Source: Roseburia sp. AM59-24XD
GTDB taxonomy: Bacteria > Bacillota > Clostridia > Lachnospirales > Lachnospiraceae
Length of the DNA: 64,000 nucleotides
Assembly (NCBI RefSeq): GCF_003478445.1
Contig: NZ_QUET01000003.1
Coordinates: forward strand, 62,001-126,000
Reading direction: 5' to 3'
In this document: positions 36,592-46,318 of the stretch, one piece after another
Position numbering within the stretch: the first letter of the stretch is position 1
How the letters are laid out: every line of letters begins with the position of its first letter
The notes under the pieces: model-generated
The model's input: only the letters and a program-made list of their open reading frames with translations
What the model was told of the DNA's origin: nothing
Databases searched by the model: none
Made by a program: the position numbers and the translations under genes

Positions 36592-38576
36592 ATGGCAGAG
36601 AAAAAGAGATTTTATCTGACAACCGCGATTGCGTATACGTCAGGAAAACCGCATATCGGTAACACATACGAAGCCGTTCTGGCAGACAGTATCGTGCGCT
36701 TCAAGAGACAGCAGGGATACGATGTACGCTTCCAGACAGGAACGGACGAGCACGGTCAGAAGATCGAGCTTAAGGCAGAGGAAGCAGGAGTTACACCGAA
36801 GAAGTTCGTAGATGATGTCTCAGGACAGATCAAATCAATCTGGGATCTGATGAATACGTCTTATGACCGTTTTATCCGTACCACGGATGAGGATCATGAG
36901 AAGCAGGTACAGAAGATCTTCAAGAAGCTTTATGATCAGGGCGATATTTACAAGGGATTTTACGAAGGCATGTACTGTACACCTTGCGAGTCCTTCTTTA
37001 CACAGTCTCAGCTGGTAGATGGCAAGTGTCCGGATTGCGGACGTCCGTGCCAGCCGGCAAAGGAGGAGGCATACTTCCTGAAGCTCAGCAAGTACGCTGA
37101 CCGCCTGATCGAGCATATTAATACACATCCGGAGTTTATCCAGCCGGAGTCACGTAAGAACGAGATGATGAACAACTTCCTTCTTCCGGGACTGCAGGAT
37201 CTCTGTGTATCCAGAACCTCTTTTAAGTGGGGAATTCCGGTAGATTTTGATCCGGATCATGTCGTATATGTATGGCTGGATGCACTCAGCAACTATATCA
37301 CAGGACTTGGCTATGACGTAGACGGTGACAACCGCCTTGATGAGAACGGCGAAGATCTTTATAAGAAGTTCTGGCCGGCAGACCTTCACCTGATCGGAAA
37401 AGATATCATCCGTTTCCATACGATTTACTGGCCGATCATCCTCATGGCACTTGGTGAGCCGCTTCCGAAGCAGGTATTTGGTCATCCATGGCTGCTGCAG
37501 GGCGAAGGCAAGATGAGTAAGTCCAAAGGAAACGTAATCTATGCGGACGATCTTGTAGATATGTTTGGCGTAGATGCTGTCCGTTATTTCGTACTTCATG
37601 AGATGCCATTCGAGAACGATGGTGTTATCACATGGGAACTCATGGTAGAGCGTATGAATTCCGACCTTGCCAATACACTTGGTAACCTTGTAAACCGTAC
37701 GATCTCCATGACCAATAAATACCTTGGCGGTGTTGCTGAGGACAAGGGTGTTGCCGAGCCGGTTGACGACGATCTTAAGGCTGTCATTCTTGCAGCACCG
37801 AAGAAGGTTGAGGAGAAGATGGATAAGCTTCGTGTGGCTGATGCGATCACAGAAGTATTTACAATCTTCAAGAGATGTAACAAATATATCGACGAGACAG
37901 AGCCTTGGATCCTTGGAAAGGACGAGGCAAAGAAGGATCGTCTCTCTACCGTACTCTACAATCTGTTAGAGAGCATTACTATCGGCGCAAGCTGTTGGAA
38001 GCATTTATGCCGGATACCACAGACCGTATCCTTGCACAGATCGGTGCCACAAAGCGTCCACTGGAGGAGATGGATCATTTCGGTGGTTATGTCAATGGCA
38101 CAAAGGTAACCGACAAGCCGGAGATTTTGTTTGCCCGTCTTGACATGGACGAGGTAAAGGCAAAGGCTGAGGAGATCCAGAAGGCTCAGGCTGTTGCAAA
38201 CGGCAGTGCTGCAGAGACCGAGGAAAACGTCATCGACATCGAGGCAAAGCCGGAGATCACATTCGACGATTTCACAAAGATGCAGTTTCAGGTTGGTGAG
38301 ATCATCGCCTGTGAGGAAGTCAAGAAGTCCAAGAAGCTTCTGTGCTCCCAGGTGCGTATCGGCAGTGAGGTAAAGCAGATCGTATCCGGAATCAAACAGC
38401 ACTATTCCGCAGAGGAAATGGTTGGCAAGAAGGTTATGGTTCTCGTCAACTTAAAGCCGGCGAAGCTCGCAGGCGTTCTGTCTGAGGGAATGCTGCTTTG
38501 CGCAGAGGATGCCGACGGCAATCTCGCACTGGTAACACCGGAGAAGAATATGCCGGCAGGCGCAGAGATCTGCTAG
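36592..38576 (+). CDS. metG: Methionyl-tRNA synthetase (frameshifted)
   Basis: It charges tRNA-Met. AYTSGKPHIGNTYEAVLAD carries the HIGN variant of the HIGH signature; a zinc knuckle follows (CTPCESFF...CPDCGRPC); GKMSKSKGNVI is the KMSKS loop. The C-terminal 100 residues (FDDFTKMQFQVGEI onward) are a Trbp111/EMAP-II-type tRNA-binding domain that aids dimerisation. The frame breaks near 37992: one missing C in GCAAGCCTG would restore GASLLEAFMPDTT and a 661-residue protein of normal size. An essential gene, so an error is likelier than a mutation. Confidence 0.93.
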
Positions 38577-38625
38577 AGATTTAGAACGAATAGTTTCGTT
38601 TGTTGGAATACAGGTGAAATCAGGA

Positions 38626-38655
38626 GCCCCTTACCGGATGGTGAGGGGCTTTTGT
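38626..38655 (+). terminator. Terminator after metG
   Basis: Arms AGCCCCT (38626-38632) and AGGGGCT (38645-38651), then TTTTG. A second GAGGGGCTTTT follows at about 38665. Confidence 0.8.
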
Positions 38656-38904
38656 GCGCCGTTGAGGGGCTTTTCAAACCGATCTTTACGAAATATTTTC
38701 CGAAAATGTCGCGATATATATCATAAAAATTGGATCAATGCCTTGCATTATACAAAAAATTTCTAAGCAATAACAAATATAATCAAAAAAGTCTTGCGTT
38801 ATAAGATATGTTGGAAGATAATTATCATAAAGATAATAATTCAGGCGGAAAGGATAGCTACAAAAATGAAAATAAAGCAAAATACAAACATATTTAGATG
38901 ATTT
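38656..38904. other. AT-rich gap at the edge of an accessory island
   Basis: After the terminator the sequence becomes markedly AT-rich with short runs and no gene, RNA or clear repeat. The composition change marks the left edge of accessory DNA that continues to about 41.7 kb. Confidence 0.5.
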
Positions 38905-39563
38905 ATGGAATCATATGAAACAAAAATATAAAAAGGAAATTGTGGGAAAAATCCGTAAAGAAAGCATGCAATGATATCGGAATCAGTTCTGATTCCTTTG
39001 CTTATAAAATTCTTAAACTAAACTCGATAGAGAGATGTTATCTGCTTCTAGATGATTGTATTATAGATACGTTTTACTATGATTTTATGATTGTATTTTT
39101 TGTGGAATTATTTGATTTTTTTGATATTGAATTTATTTTTCGATTGGCTAATAGCATTTTAGAAAATTGGTTTAATTATGCTCAAAATATACATTTAAAT
39201 ATTAATGAGCAATTTGTATGGGAAAAGTTAAAAGAAATTTTGGGTGATCGAGAAAAATTGTATCGGGAATACTTTAAAAGGTATAATAATCTAAGAGGTA
39301 AAGACACTGTGCGGGTTCGTTATCCTCAAAATGGTCAAAATTGGGTTGAATGGGTTGGAAATAACTATATTGACATAAAGGTTGATTTGGAAAAAGGCGT
39401 TGATTTAGGATTTTGTAGAATGGGATGTTTCTATACTTTAGTAAGGGATGATAAGAAAAAAATATTAAAAGTTGCATACAAAAAACATTACAAAGAAGTA
39501 CTTGTATTCGACCCTGAATATCTTGATGAGATTCAGAAAAATAACATTCTATGGCTGTATTAG
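38905..39563 (+). CDS. Uncharacterised AT-rich accessory protein
   Basis: No family is recognised. The open frame from a TTG at 38940 gives 207 residues; adding one A near 38924 would extend it to an ATG at 38905 (MESYETK...). It has an aromatic and hydrophobic N-terminal half (FYYDFMIVFFVELFDFFDIEF) that could be a buried helix pair, and a C-terminal half with RVRYPQNGQNWVEWVGNNY and a FDPEYLDEI end. The 5' boundary is uncertain. It is transcribed in the same direction as the AlbA_2 gene downstream and shares its base composition, so both may have arrived together. Confidence 0.5.
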
Positions 39564-39731
39564 GGGTTGCGGATTGTGTGAAGTTTAAAGATATGCTTTT
39601 TGATTGAAATCCAGTTTTAAACTGATGGTAGAGTACGTGGAAGATATGATTGATGATAGCTGGAAACCATTAGAAGAGGAATAGCAGGAGCAGAATATAA
39701 TCAAATTAGCTTAAGGAAGAAAGGAAATAGC

Positions 39732-41402
39732 ATGATATATACAGATCAGCAATTGGTAAAAAAGATTCGAAAAATGATAGTTGACTTTGAAGATGAGGTT
39801 GTTGAATTCAAGGAAGCACGTACAAATTATTCGTTTAAAGATATTGGAAAATATTTTTCGGCGTTAGGTAATGAAGCAAATATACGTGGCTTGAAAGAAG
39901 CCTGGCTAATTTTTGGAGTGACAAATAATAAAGAAATAGTGGGTTCTGCTTATCGTCAGGATGGAAATCTTCAGCATCTAAAAAAAGAGATTGTTGGAGG
40001 GACAAATGAAAGAGCTACTTTTATGGAAATATATGAATTAATTATGGATGGACATCGTATAGTAGCTTTTCAGATACCTCCTGCAACAAGAGGAATTCCA
40101 ACTACTTGGAATGGGGCTGCTTATGCAAGAGAGGACGAGAGTACATGTCCTCTTCCTATGGATAAGGTTGATTTAATAAGGAGCCAGGTAGGGATAGATT
40201 GGTCTAAAGAGATAGTGGAAGGTGCTACATTTGAAGATTTAGATCCGGAAGCTGTTTCTTATGCGAGAAAACTTTTTATAAGAAAGCAGAATGCATCTAA
40301 AAAGTCAACAGATATGCTGTTAAAGATGAGTGATATTGAGATGTTGAATAAGGCAGGAATTCTGATTAAGGGAAGGATAACTAATACTGCTTTGATTTTA
40401 TTGGGCAAGGAAGAATCGTCATACCTTTTTGATGGATTTATACCTAGAATCACATGGACTTTATATAATGGAAATGGAACAGTGAAAGCATATGAGCATT
40501 TTGATATGCCATTACTACTAGCAGTTGATAAGGTTTATTCGAAGATTCGAAACGAAAAGTATAGATATATTGCTGGACAGCAAACATTGTTTCCGGATGA
40601 AACTTATCAATATGAAGCGGATGTTGTAAAAGAGGTTTTGAACAATTGTATTGCTCATTCCAATTATCAGTTACGTGGGAAAATTAATTTAGAAGAATTT
40701 GAAGATCGACTAGTTTTTATTAATGAAGGAAATTTTATTCCAGAAACTGTAGAAAAAACTTTGGAAGAGGGTTATAAACCACCATATTATAGAAATACTT
40801 TTTTGTGCAAGGCGATGGTAAACTTATATATGATTGATACAAATTCCATGGGAATTCCTATGATGTATCAGATTCAAAAAGAAAAATGTTTTCCATTACC
40901 AACCTATGACTTGAGTGATCCTAACCGGGTGAAAGTTTCACTTTATGGAAAGATATTAGATAAAAATTATACTCAACTGTTACATGCAAACGCCGACTTG
41001 GATTTATCGACTGTGTTTTTGCTTGATAAAGTACAGAAGAAAGAGGTTATTTCAAAAGAAAGTTTTGCACAGTTAAAGAAACGAAAATTGGTAGAAGGAA
41101 GATATCCTAATATTTATGTTTCGTATAAGGTTGCTAATATTGTAGGACAACAGACGGAGTATGTTAGAAACAAAGGATTAAAAAATGATGTGTACAAACA
41201 ATTAATAATTAATGCATTAGATACAATGGGGAGAGCTAGTGCTGGCGAGCTGAAGGAGGTTCTGTCAGGATCATTGTCGGCAGTTTTGAGCGATAAGCAA
41301 CAGTCCAAGAAAGTATCTAATATTCTTCAGGCTATGAAGCGAGAAGGTATTGCGGATGTTGACGGCGTTGGACATGCTGCAAGATGGTATTTGAAAAAAT
41401 AA
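39732..41402 (+). CDS. AlbA_2 (Schlafen-type) ATP-binding/regulator-like protein
   Basis: A 556-residue protein. The N-terminal 150 residues match the AlbA_2/Schlafen domain: VEFKEARTNYSFKDIGKYFSALGNEANIRG, then AWLIFGVTNNKEIVG. The middle has a GHKL-type ATP-binding relation (VVKEVLNNCIAHSNYQLRG, then FEDRLVFINEGNF). The C-terminus has two winged-helix-like parts, the last ending VGHAARWYLKK. Such genes are frequent on islands and near defence or phage-related loci, with roles in gene control or nucleic-acid binding that remain vague. AAGGAAATAGC precedes the ATG. Confidence 0.8.
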   Translation: MIYTDQQLVKKIRKMIVDFEDEVVEFKEARTNYSFKDIGKYFSALGNEANIRGLKEAWLIFGVTNNKEIVGSAYRQDGNLQHLKKEIVGGTNERATFMEIYELIMDGHRIVAFQIPPATRGIPTTWNGAAYAREDESTCPLPMDKVDLIRSQVGIDWSKEIVEGATFEDLDPEAVSYARKLFIRKQNASKKSTDMLLKMSDIEMLNKAGILIKGRITNTALILLGKEESSYLFDGFIPRITWTLYNGNGTVKAYEHFDMPLLLAVDKVYSKIRNEKYRYIAGQQTLFPDETYQYEADVVKEVLNNCIAHSNYQLRGKINLEEFEDRLVFINEGNFIPETVEKTLEEGYKPPYYRNTFLCKAMVNLYMIDTNSMGIPMMYQIQKEKCFPLPTYDLSDPNRVKVSLYGKILDKNYTQLLHANADLDLSTVFLLDKVQKKEVISKESFAQLKKRKLVEGRYPNIYVSYKVANIVGQQTEYVRNKGLKNDVYKQLIINALDTMGRASAGELKEVLSGSLSAVLSDKQQSKKVSNILQAMKREGIADVDGVGHAARWYLKK

Positions 41403-41748
41403 ATGTTTGAACTAATTTAGCTAAAGAAAAACGATTTAGTTTAAGTGCTTAACGAAGAATGCCGAAAAATAAGGACTTTTCTAAGGACTAATAAACGTAA
41501 TTAGCTCAAAATTAGTCTAAGATAGTTCAAAATTAGTCCAAGATGGAATATTTAGTTTCCATTGCTGGACAAATTGCAGAAAGTGGAGAAGAAATTATAA
41601 AGAGTTGTTGGCAAAAAAATGCGACAAACTCAAAAAATTATTAGAATAAGTAGGGGGAAGTACCATATATTAACTACATCATAAGTTCAAATAAAAATTT
41701 ATTCAAATCGCTTTTTGGCATCACAGTGTGTGATATTATTGACGACTT
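41403..41748. other. Non-coding gap with gene debris
   Basis: AT-rich. An 18-base direct repeat, TCAAAATTAGTC plus AAGAT, occurs at 41506 and 41527 in a 21-base tandem. From 41541 a 33-codon frame (MEYLVSIAGQIAESGEEII...) looks like the tail of a lost gene. Nothing intact. Confidence 0.4.
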
Positions 41749-41770
41749 AAACTCGCTTCGGCGAGTTTTT
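41749..41770 (+). terminator. Terminator closing the AT-rich island
   Basis: AAACTCGC, a TTCG tetraloop, GCGAGTTTTT: a compact, strong intrinsic terminator on the plus strand. Confidence 0.85.
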
Positions 41771-41790
41771 AGTTTTAGTACATACATGAT

Positions 41791-41814
41791 AGAAACCCCT
41801 CAGGCAGAGAGGGG
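41791..41814 (-). terminator. Terminator for the DUF4352 gene
   Basis: On the minus strand CCCCTC and GAGGGG (complement of 41796-41814) form a stem followed by TTTCT. Confidence 0.7.
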
Positions 41815-41894
41815 CTTTATATGAATCGTAATATGATGCCATAGCAGCGTCATTGCTATCTGCATCTGACTCTTGCCCTTGCATCATATGGTTG

Positions 41895-42446
41895 TTATTT
41901 GTTTTTCGAAACAAATACAATCTTATCCTGCGACCAGAAATTCGTTTCAAATTCCAGTGTGATCTTTTTGGAGTTCTTGGGAATTTCGTAGTAAACAGCG
42001 CCGGTCGCCTTATTGCCCGGGGAGATTGTGGCGTCAATTTCATCGTCCGCAACGGCGTATGCAGCATCGGCAGCATATCCATCGGCGTAGCAGTTCCACG
42101 ATGTCATGCTGGAGATGGTCTGATCGGTGTCCCCCTTGTTTTCAAATTCAAACTCCATGCGGTAATAGATGTGTCCCTTTTTCGGCTGCATGAATTGATT
42201 CTTGCATTTGTACTTTTTTGCCGAAATAAAGGTGATCTTTAAATCCGTTGTCTCGACGATATCGCCGACGTGAAATTTGTTTTTCTTTTTGGATTTTTTT
42301 CTGCTTGTGCCGGTTGATTTTGTTGTGCCGGAGGAAGAAACTTCTCCGGTTTTCTTTGGTTCATCCGAGTCGTTTCCGCCGGCGAGACTGCCGATGACAA
42401 CGATTGCGATCAGAACGATAACAACCCATTTCCATTTTCCCTTCAT
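41895..42446 (-). CDS. Membrane-anchored DUF4352-type protein
   Basis: About 183 residues: basic start, one helix (5-22, WVVIVLIAIVVIGSLAGG), a Ser/Thr/Lys-rich spacer, then an outside beta-sandwich like DUF4352/Telomeric-repeat-binding-type immunoglobulin-like domains (FHVGDIVETTDLKITFISAK, YYRMEFEFENKGDTDQTIS, GAVYYEIPKNSKKITLEFE). Such domains are common in Firmicute surface proteins and lipoproteins of unknown role. AAGGAGG precedes the ATG at 42446. No Cys lipobox, so it is a membrane anchor rather than a lipoprotein. Confidence 0.78.
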   Translation of the reverse strand: MKGKWKWVVIVLIAIVVIGSLAGGNDSDEPKKTGEVSSSGTTKSTGTSRKKSKKKNKFHVGDIVETTDLKITFISAKKYKCKNQFMQPKKGHIYYRMEFEFENKGDTDQTISSMTSWNCYADGYAADAAYAVADDEIDATISPGNKATGAVYYEIPKNSKKITLEFETNFWSQDKIVFVSKNK

Positions 42447-42599
42447 TGTATGTACCTCCTTATTTTGAGCTTTCGGAAATCCAACTGATGCCACGGATTG
42501 CTTCCGGTGAATTGATCCTAAGCAAAACAGTTGTCTCCACTCTAGTTTAAAGAGGTAGGTTATAAAAGGCGTCCGCCCGTGAGCGGAATATCGGTGCTG

Positions 42600-43411
42600 C
42601 TATTCGCCGCCGAGAAAAAAGACAAGCGAGAACATGAGGATACAATAAATGAAAAGATATACCACGGTTAAGATCCAGTGCAGCGCGCGGCTTCGCTGCA
42701 TGAATGGAAGCTGATCGCGGACATGACAGTAATTGCCGAGGAAGTAAACAATTCCGATCAGCATCAGAAATGCGCCTGCGCGGTTTACGAACAGCGGATA
42801 GCCCGTCATACTGGAGCCGTCCGATGCCGTTGTGGTCATGGAGCGGCAAAGCCAGAAAATAAACAGGTATCCCCAAACAGCAGTGAGCATTTTCCAGATA
42901 ACGCCGGAACGGAAACCAACCGGAAGCTTTTCGCGATAGGAATAAAAATGTTTTGTGAAAATATTGCCGGAGGAATCAGAATCATTGTCAACGGATTTTG
43001 CAGTTTCCGTGGTTGTCTGTACCATATTTGGGTCAGTGTATTTCAAAAGTTCTGCACGCAGAGCGGCAGCATCCGGATAACGCTCGGAACGGTCCAAGGC
43101 AATGCATTTCCGGATGACCGGTTCCAGAGGACCGTGATACAGACCGCTGTCCGGGTAATCTTTCGTCAGAAGATAATACATGGTGACACCAAGGGCATAA
43201 AGGTCGGTGCGCGGATCGGACTGCCCGAAGCCATATTGCTCCGGTGCCGCAAATTTCCTGGTACCCATCAGCGTGTGTCCTCAATCTGGGACTGATCAAA
43301 TTCCTTGGCGGCGTTAAAGTCGATCAGTTTTACAATGCCGTCATTACTGATCATAATATTGGATGGCTTGATGTCGCGGTGGACGATAGGCGGCAGCCGG
43401 GGGCTGATATC
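42600..43411 (-). pseudogene. Ser/Thr protein kinase, 5' end deleted and frameshifted
   Basis: The minus strand codes for the C-terminal lobe of a eukaryotic-like kinase: [13 protein letters not shown] with the catalytic Asp, a metal site reading LIDFN instead of DFG, then the activation segment MGTRKFAAPEQY and helices to RYPDAAAL. A linker and three or four membrane helices follow. The frame breaks at about 43271, where one C restores DTRLMGTRKF. The upstream N-lobe with the ATP-binding Lys is absent: at about 43401-43415 the sequence changes into an HTH gene on the other strand. It cannot make an active kinase. Confidence 0.8.
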
Positions 43412-43673
43412 AAAGTCGTATGTTTACGATATTCTGGGTGGCGTCAAGACAAATCCATCCCGGGATATTGTGTTGATCCTGTGCATTGCTGCCGGGATGG
43501 ATCGAAAGCTGGTCAGACGCGTGCTGGAAAATTACGGACATCGCGATCTATATGTGAAGGATACCAGAGATATCATTATTGCGACCTATATCAATAATCA
43601 GATCTATGATCTGGACCGGCTCAACGATGAGTTGTTCCGGTATGGACTTGCGACATTAAATGGGCAAAGCTGA
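43401..43673 (+). pseudogene. HTH regulator, C-terminal remnant
   Basis: About 90 codons remain: [22 protein letters not shown], the recognition-helix part of a helix-turn-helix, then a helical tail (IVLILCIAAGMDRKLVRRVL, YVKDTRDIIIATYINN, DELFRYGLATL). The N-terminal part is missing and the sequence runs into the opposite-strand kinase. It ends immediately beside the stop of the gene at 43674. Proteins of this type accompany protein kinases in Lachnospiraceae (from general impression, not proved here). Confidence 0.65.
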
Positions 43674-44165
43674 TCACAGTGCTTTCTTATCGTTCAGATA
43701 TTTTAATACAATGCTGCGGATGTCTTCTGCAGCGGCATTTGCCAGTGCATTTTTCTTCTCAGACATCGTTTTTTCAAAGAAAATCGAAATAATCTCACTG
43801 ACGATTTCTGTATCCGATTTATAGGCGATTTTCTTGGAAATAGGGTCTTCTTCCAGTAAGGTGGATCGGAAAACACTGCCATTGGGAGTGTGTCCAACCA
43901 AAAGTTTCTTCATGTATTCGTTCGCGGTTACGCGGCGCGTCAGCGTGGAAAGTGAGCGGTTCGGCAGAACCTCGTTTCGGCTGGTCAGAGTCATATACAG
44001 CGTATATTCGTCCTTACGTCCGATAATGGAATATGTTCTTTTCTCGCGGCGGGCCACTACCGTGTTGCTTGCCTGCTTGCAGCATTCGCAAAGCTCATCG
44101 CGCATTCTTTCAGTGATAGGCAGCTTCTTGTCTGCCATGGAAAGCTCTAAATAATAATTTATCAT
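43674..44165 (-). CDS. Uncharacterised cytoplasmic protein
   Basis: A 163-residue protein (MINYYLELSMADKKLPITERMRDELCECCK...) with no recognised family. It has a Cys-rich ELCECC segment near 27, basic-rich mid-region (VVARREKRTYSIIGRKDEY), and a helical acidic end. AAAGGAT lies 9-10 bases before the ATG at 44165; a longer in-frame start at 44237 lacks a site. Its stop abuts the stop of the HTH remnant with no gap. It lies 74 bases after the DUF4143 ATPase gene on the same strand, so the two may be co-transcribed. Confidence 0.65.
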   Translation of the reverse strand: MINYYLELSMADKKLPITERMRDELCECCKQASNTVVARREKRTYSIIGRKDEYTLYMTLTSRNEVLPNRSLSTLTRRVTANEYMKKLLVGHTPNGSVFRSTLLEEDPISKKIAYKSDTEIVSEIISIFFEKTMSEKKNALANAAAEDIRSIVLKYLNDKKAL

Positions 44166-44239
44166 AATTAGGTATATCCTTTCTCGTAAATATTCTGAAT
44201 CATATTTGCTCTGTCGGGAGAGCTCAGGGAAGGGCATTT

Positions 44240-45526
44240 TTATAAATCAAGCGAATGATCATTCAGCAAAAACTCGTATAAACCCAGGTGAAGGATTCCG
44301 TCTTCATCCGTCCAGGGTTTCATGGATGTTTTTGAAACAATTATTTTCTTGAAAAAATCGTTTGTATTCTTTAATGGTCTAAGTTCTGTATTCATTTTTT
44401 CGTCATCGGAAAGATTTAATGCAGACTGAATATAATATTTTTTGGAGCCGGCGTTCACAACAAAATCTATTTCAACCTGTGTTTTTGATTTTTTGCCATT
44501 TTTTGTGTTGACAAATTCTACAACACCGACATCAACGAAATATCCCCGGCATAACAATTCATTGTACATAATGTTTTCCATTATATGTGTTTCTTCCTGC
44601 TGACGGAAATTTAATTTGGCGTTCCGTAATCCGATATCGGTACAATAATATTTGGATGGATATTCAAAATATTTTTTGCCCTTAACATCATATCTTTTGG
44701 CCACTTGAAACAGAAATGACTCAACAAGATAATCTAAATACTTTGAAATTGTATTTGATGAAACCTTAATTTGTTTTACCGATTGCAGTGTTCTTGCGAT
44801 TTTAGAAGAATTTGTCAATGAACCGATTGAAGAACATAAATCATCCGTCAATTCCTCAAGCACGTCCTTTAGTTCGATATCGTATCTCTCGCTGATATCC
44901 TTAAAGTAAACTTCATCAAAAAGACTCCGGAGATATTGCATTTTTTCCATGTCATTTTTCTTTGATAAAGTCAGTGGCATCCCTCCATACATTGCATACT
45001 CCTCATAAGCCTCTGATTTATCACCGCCAACAAAATTGTAATACTCTTTAAAGGAAAGTGGATATACCCTTACTTCATCTCCTCGACCTCGAAATGCGGT
45101 CAGAACATCTTTTGTGAGAAGCTTCGAGTTACTGCCGGTGACATAAATATCAACATTCCGAAGCCTTAAAAGTCCATTAAGTACATTGTACAATTTGACT
45201 TCATCCAGATTTTTCAATTCTTTATTTGAGATGGCATATTGGACTTCATCAATGAAAATATAGTTCATTTTATGCTCAACGATTTTTGAACGTATATATT
45301 TCGACAGCTCTGCCGGGTCGCGGTATTGCGTAAACATATCATCATCAAGAGGAATTTGAAGAATCTGATTTTCTTCGATTCCCTGTGAAATTAGATAATC
45401 ATGATAGAGATAGAACAGCAAATAGCTTTTGCCGCACCTTCTGATACCGGTTATCACTTTGATAAGACCGTTCTCTTTTTTGTCGATCAACCGTTGTAAA
45501 TAGGTGTCTCTTTTTATTTCTTGCAT
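44240..45526 (-). CDS. DUF4143-type AAA ATPase
   Basis: A 428-residue ATPase of the AAA_14/DUF4143 type. It opens with the Walker A GIRRCGKS near residue 26, Walker B YIFIDEVQ near 95 and the sensor strand IYVTGSNS. A winged-helix middle (ISKYLDYLVESFLF) leads to a PD-(D/E)XK-like C-terminal domain (VEIDFVVNAGSKKYYIQSALNL). Family members are frequent on bacterial genomic islands; function is unknown. Two 34-bp inverted repeats flank its promoter. An incomplete relative lies at 3286-3868. AAAGGTGG precedes the ATG. Confidence 0.88.
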   Translation of the reverse strand: MQEIKRDTYLQRLIDKKENGLIKVITGIRRCGKSYLLFYLYHDYLISQGIEENQILQIPLDDDMFTQYRDPAELSKYIRSKIVEHKMNYIFIDEVQYAISNKELKNLDEVKLYNVLNGLLRLRNVDIYVTGSNSKLLTKDVLTAFRGRGDEVRVYPLSFKEYYNFVGGDKSEAYEEYAMYGGMPLTLSKKNDMEKMQYLRSLFDEVYFKDISERYDIELKDVLEELTDDLCSSIGSLTNSSKIARTLQSVKQIKVSSNTISKYLDYLVESFLFQVAKRYDVKGKKYFEYPSKYYCTDIGLRNAKLNFRQQEETHIMENIMYNELLCRGYFVDVGVVEFVNTKNGKKSKTQVEIDFVVNAGSKKYYIQSALNLSDDEKMNTELRPLKNTNDFFKKIIVSKTSMKPWTDEDGILHLGLYEFLLNDHSLDL

Positions 45527-45544
45527 TATTCAACCACCTTTCAT

Positions 45545-45578
45545 TTAAAATTTAGGTGTATTATCCCCTAACTTTTAA
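45545..45578 (-). promoter_or_regulatory. Operator 1 of the ATPase gene
   Basis: A 34-bp imperfect inverted repeat: on the minus strand TTAAAAGTTAGGGG, 6 bases, CACCTAAATTTTAA. It lies between the promoter and the start codon and matches operator 2 in layout and arm sequence. Confidence 0.75.
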
Positions 45579-45581
45579 TTC

Positions 45582-45610
45582 ATTATACCAACTATGGTCT
45601 GCAAAATCAA
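45582..45610 (-). promoter_or_regulatory. Promoter of the DUF4143 ATPase gene
   Basis: On the minus strand TTGATT, 17 bases, consensus TATAAT. It is bracketed by two copies of the same 34-bp inverted repeat, one upstream and one downstream. Confidence 0.75.
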
Positions 45611-45618
45611 TTGTATAT

Positions 45619-45652
45619 TTAAAAGTTGGGTGCATTTCCCCCTAACTTTTAA
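45619..45652 (-). promoter_or_regulatory. Operator 2 of the ATPase gene
   Basis: The better of the two repeats: on the minus strand TTAAAAGTTAGGGG, 6 bases (GAAATG), CACCCAACTTTTAA. The centres of the two sites are 74 bases apart, close to seven DNA turns. Confidence 0.75.
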
Positions 45653-45783
45653 ATGGAAAATGTCTGGTTCTTATCTGCGGAAACATTTTGTCTTGTACAG
45701 AAGGTATAAATAATAAATGAACAATGATGTAAGTATAAATTCACTAAAAATGATAATAAGAATACAAAGAATACATTTTATGG

Positions 45784-45812
45784 TTGACATTGCTTGAAAA
45801 TTATGGTAGGCT
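45784..45812 (+). promoter_or_regulatory. Promoter of the accessory gene set
   Basis: Consensus TTGACA (45784-45789), 17 bases, weaker TAGGCT (45807-45812), 70 bases before the first gene. Confidence 0.6.
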
Positions 45813-45883
45813 CAGAGTGTAAACATTATAGGACGAGCATCACAATATCATTATAACTTAGCGGTTGAGGAGGGATTTTATTT

Positions 45884-46303
45884 ATGAAGGACATTGAAGA
45901 AATCAAAAAAAGCATCCAGATATTAATCAAATATCCGCACGCATTTGGCTTCTCGGAGTATGGCGATCGAGGAAATGGCTGCAGTGGCAGGCTTGATAGA
46001 ATGGATTCGGAGGAGAACAGCGATTATGCCAAGACTTATGCTTCTGTACTCCAGGCGATGCCAAAATATTCAGAATTACATAAGCAGTTCGCACCTGTTC
46101 TCATGCAGGAATTAAAATTGAAACAGTGGCCTCGATACGATTATTCTATTAAAATACTGACCAGAATTTTAATGGATGATACGCAGATGACGGGCAGCGA
46201 GACAGTTGAGGAGCTGTGCAGAGTGGCGGTGTGTGCTCAAGAGTATATGAAGGAAACGGGAAAGACAATACTGGAAAGTATGGATTTGGCAAATATTATG
46301 TAG
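45884..46303 (+). CDS. Uncharacterised protein, first gene of accessory set
   Basis: A 139-residue soluble protein, unrecognised. It opens MKDIEEIKKSIQILIKYPHAFGFSEYGDRGNG with a Gly/Arg/Asp turn, then is mainly helical; a QWPRYDYSIKILTRILMDD segment and a TVEELCRVAVCAQEYM helix follow. GAGGAGGG precedes the ATG. The next gene begins 15 bases after its stop, so it belongs to the same transcript. It could be an immunity or adaptor protein, but nothing visible decides this. Confidence 0.65.
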   Translation: MKDIEEIKKSIQILIKYPHAFGFSEYGDRGNGCSGRLDRMDSEENSDYAKTYASVLQAMPKYSELHKQFAPVLMQELKLKQWPRYDYSIKILTRILMDDTQMTGSETVEELCRVAVCAQEYMKETGKTILESMDLANIM

Positions 46304-46318
46304 ATGGAGGTAATATAT

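Noticed and set aside
41853..42242. Plus-strand ORF opposite the DUF4352 gene
   Set aside because: Shadow frame; the minus-strand gene has AAGGAGG, a membrane helix and a terminator.
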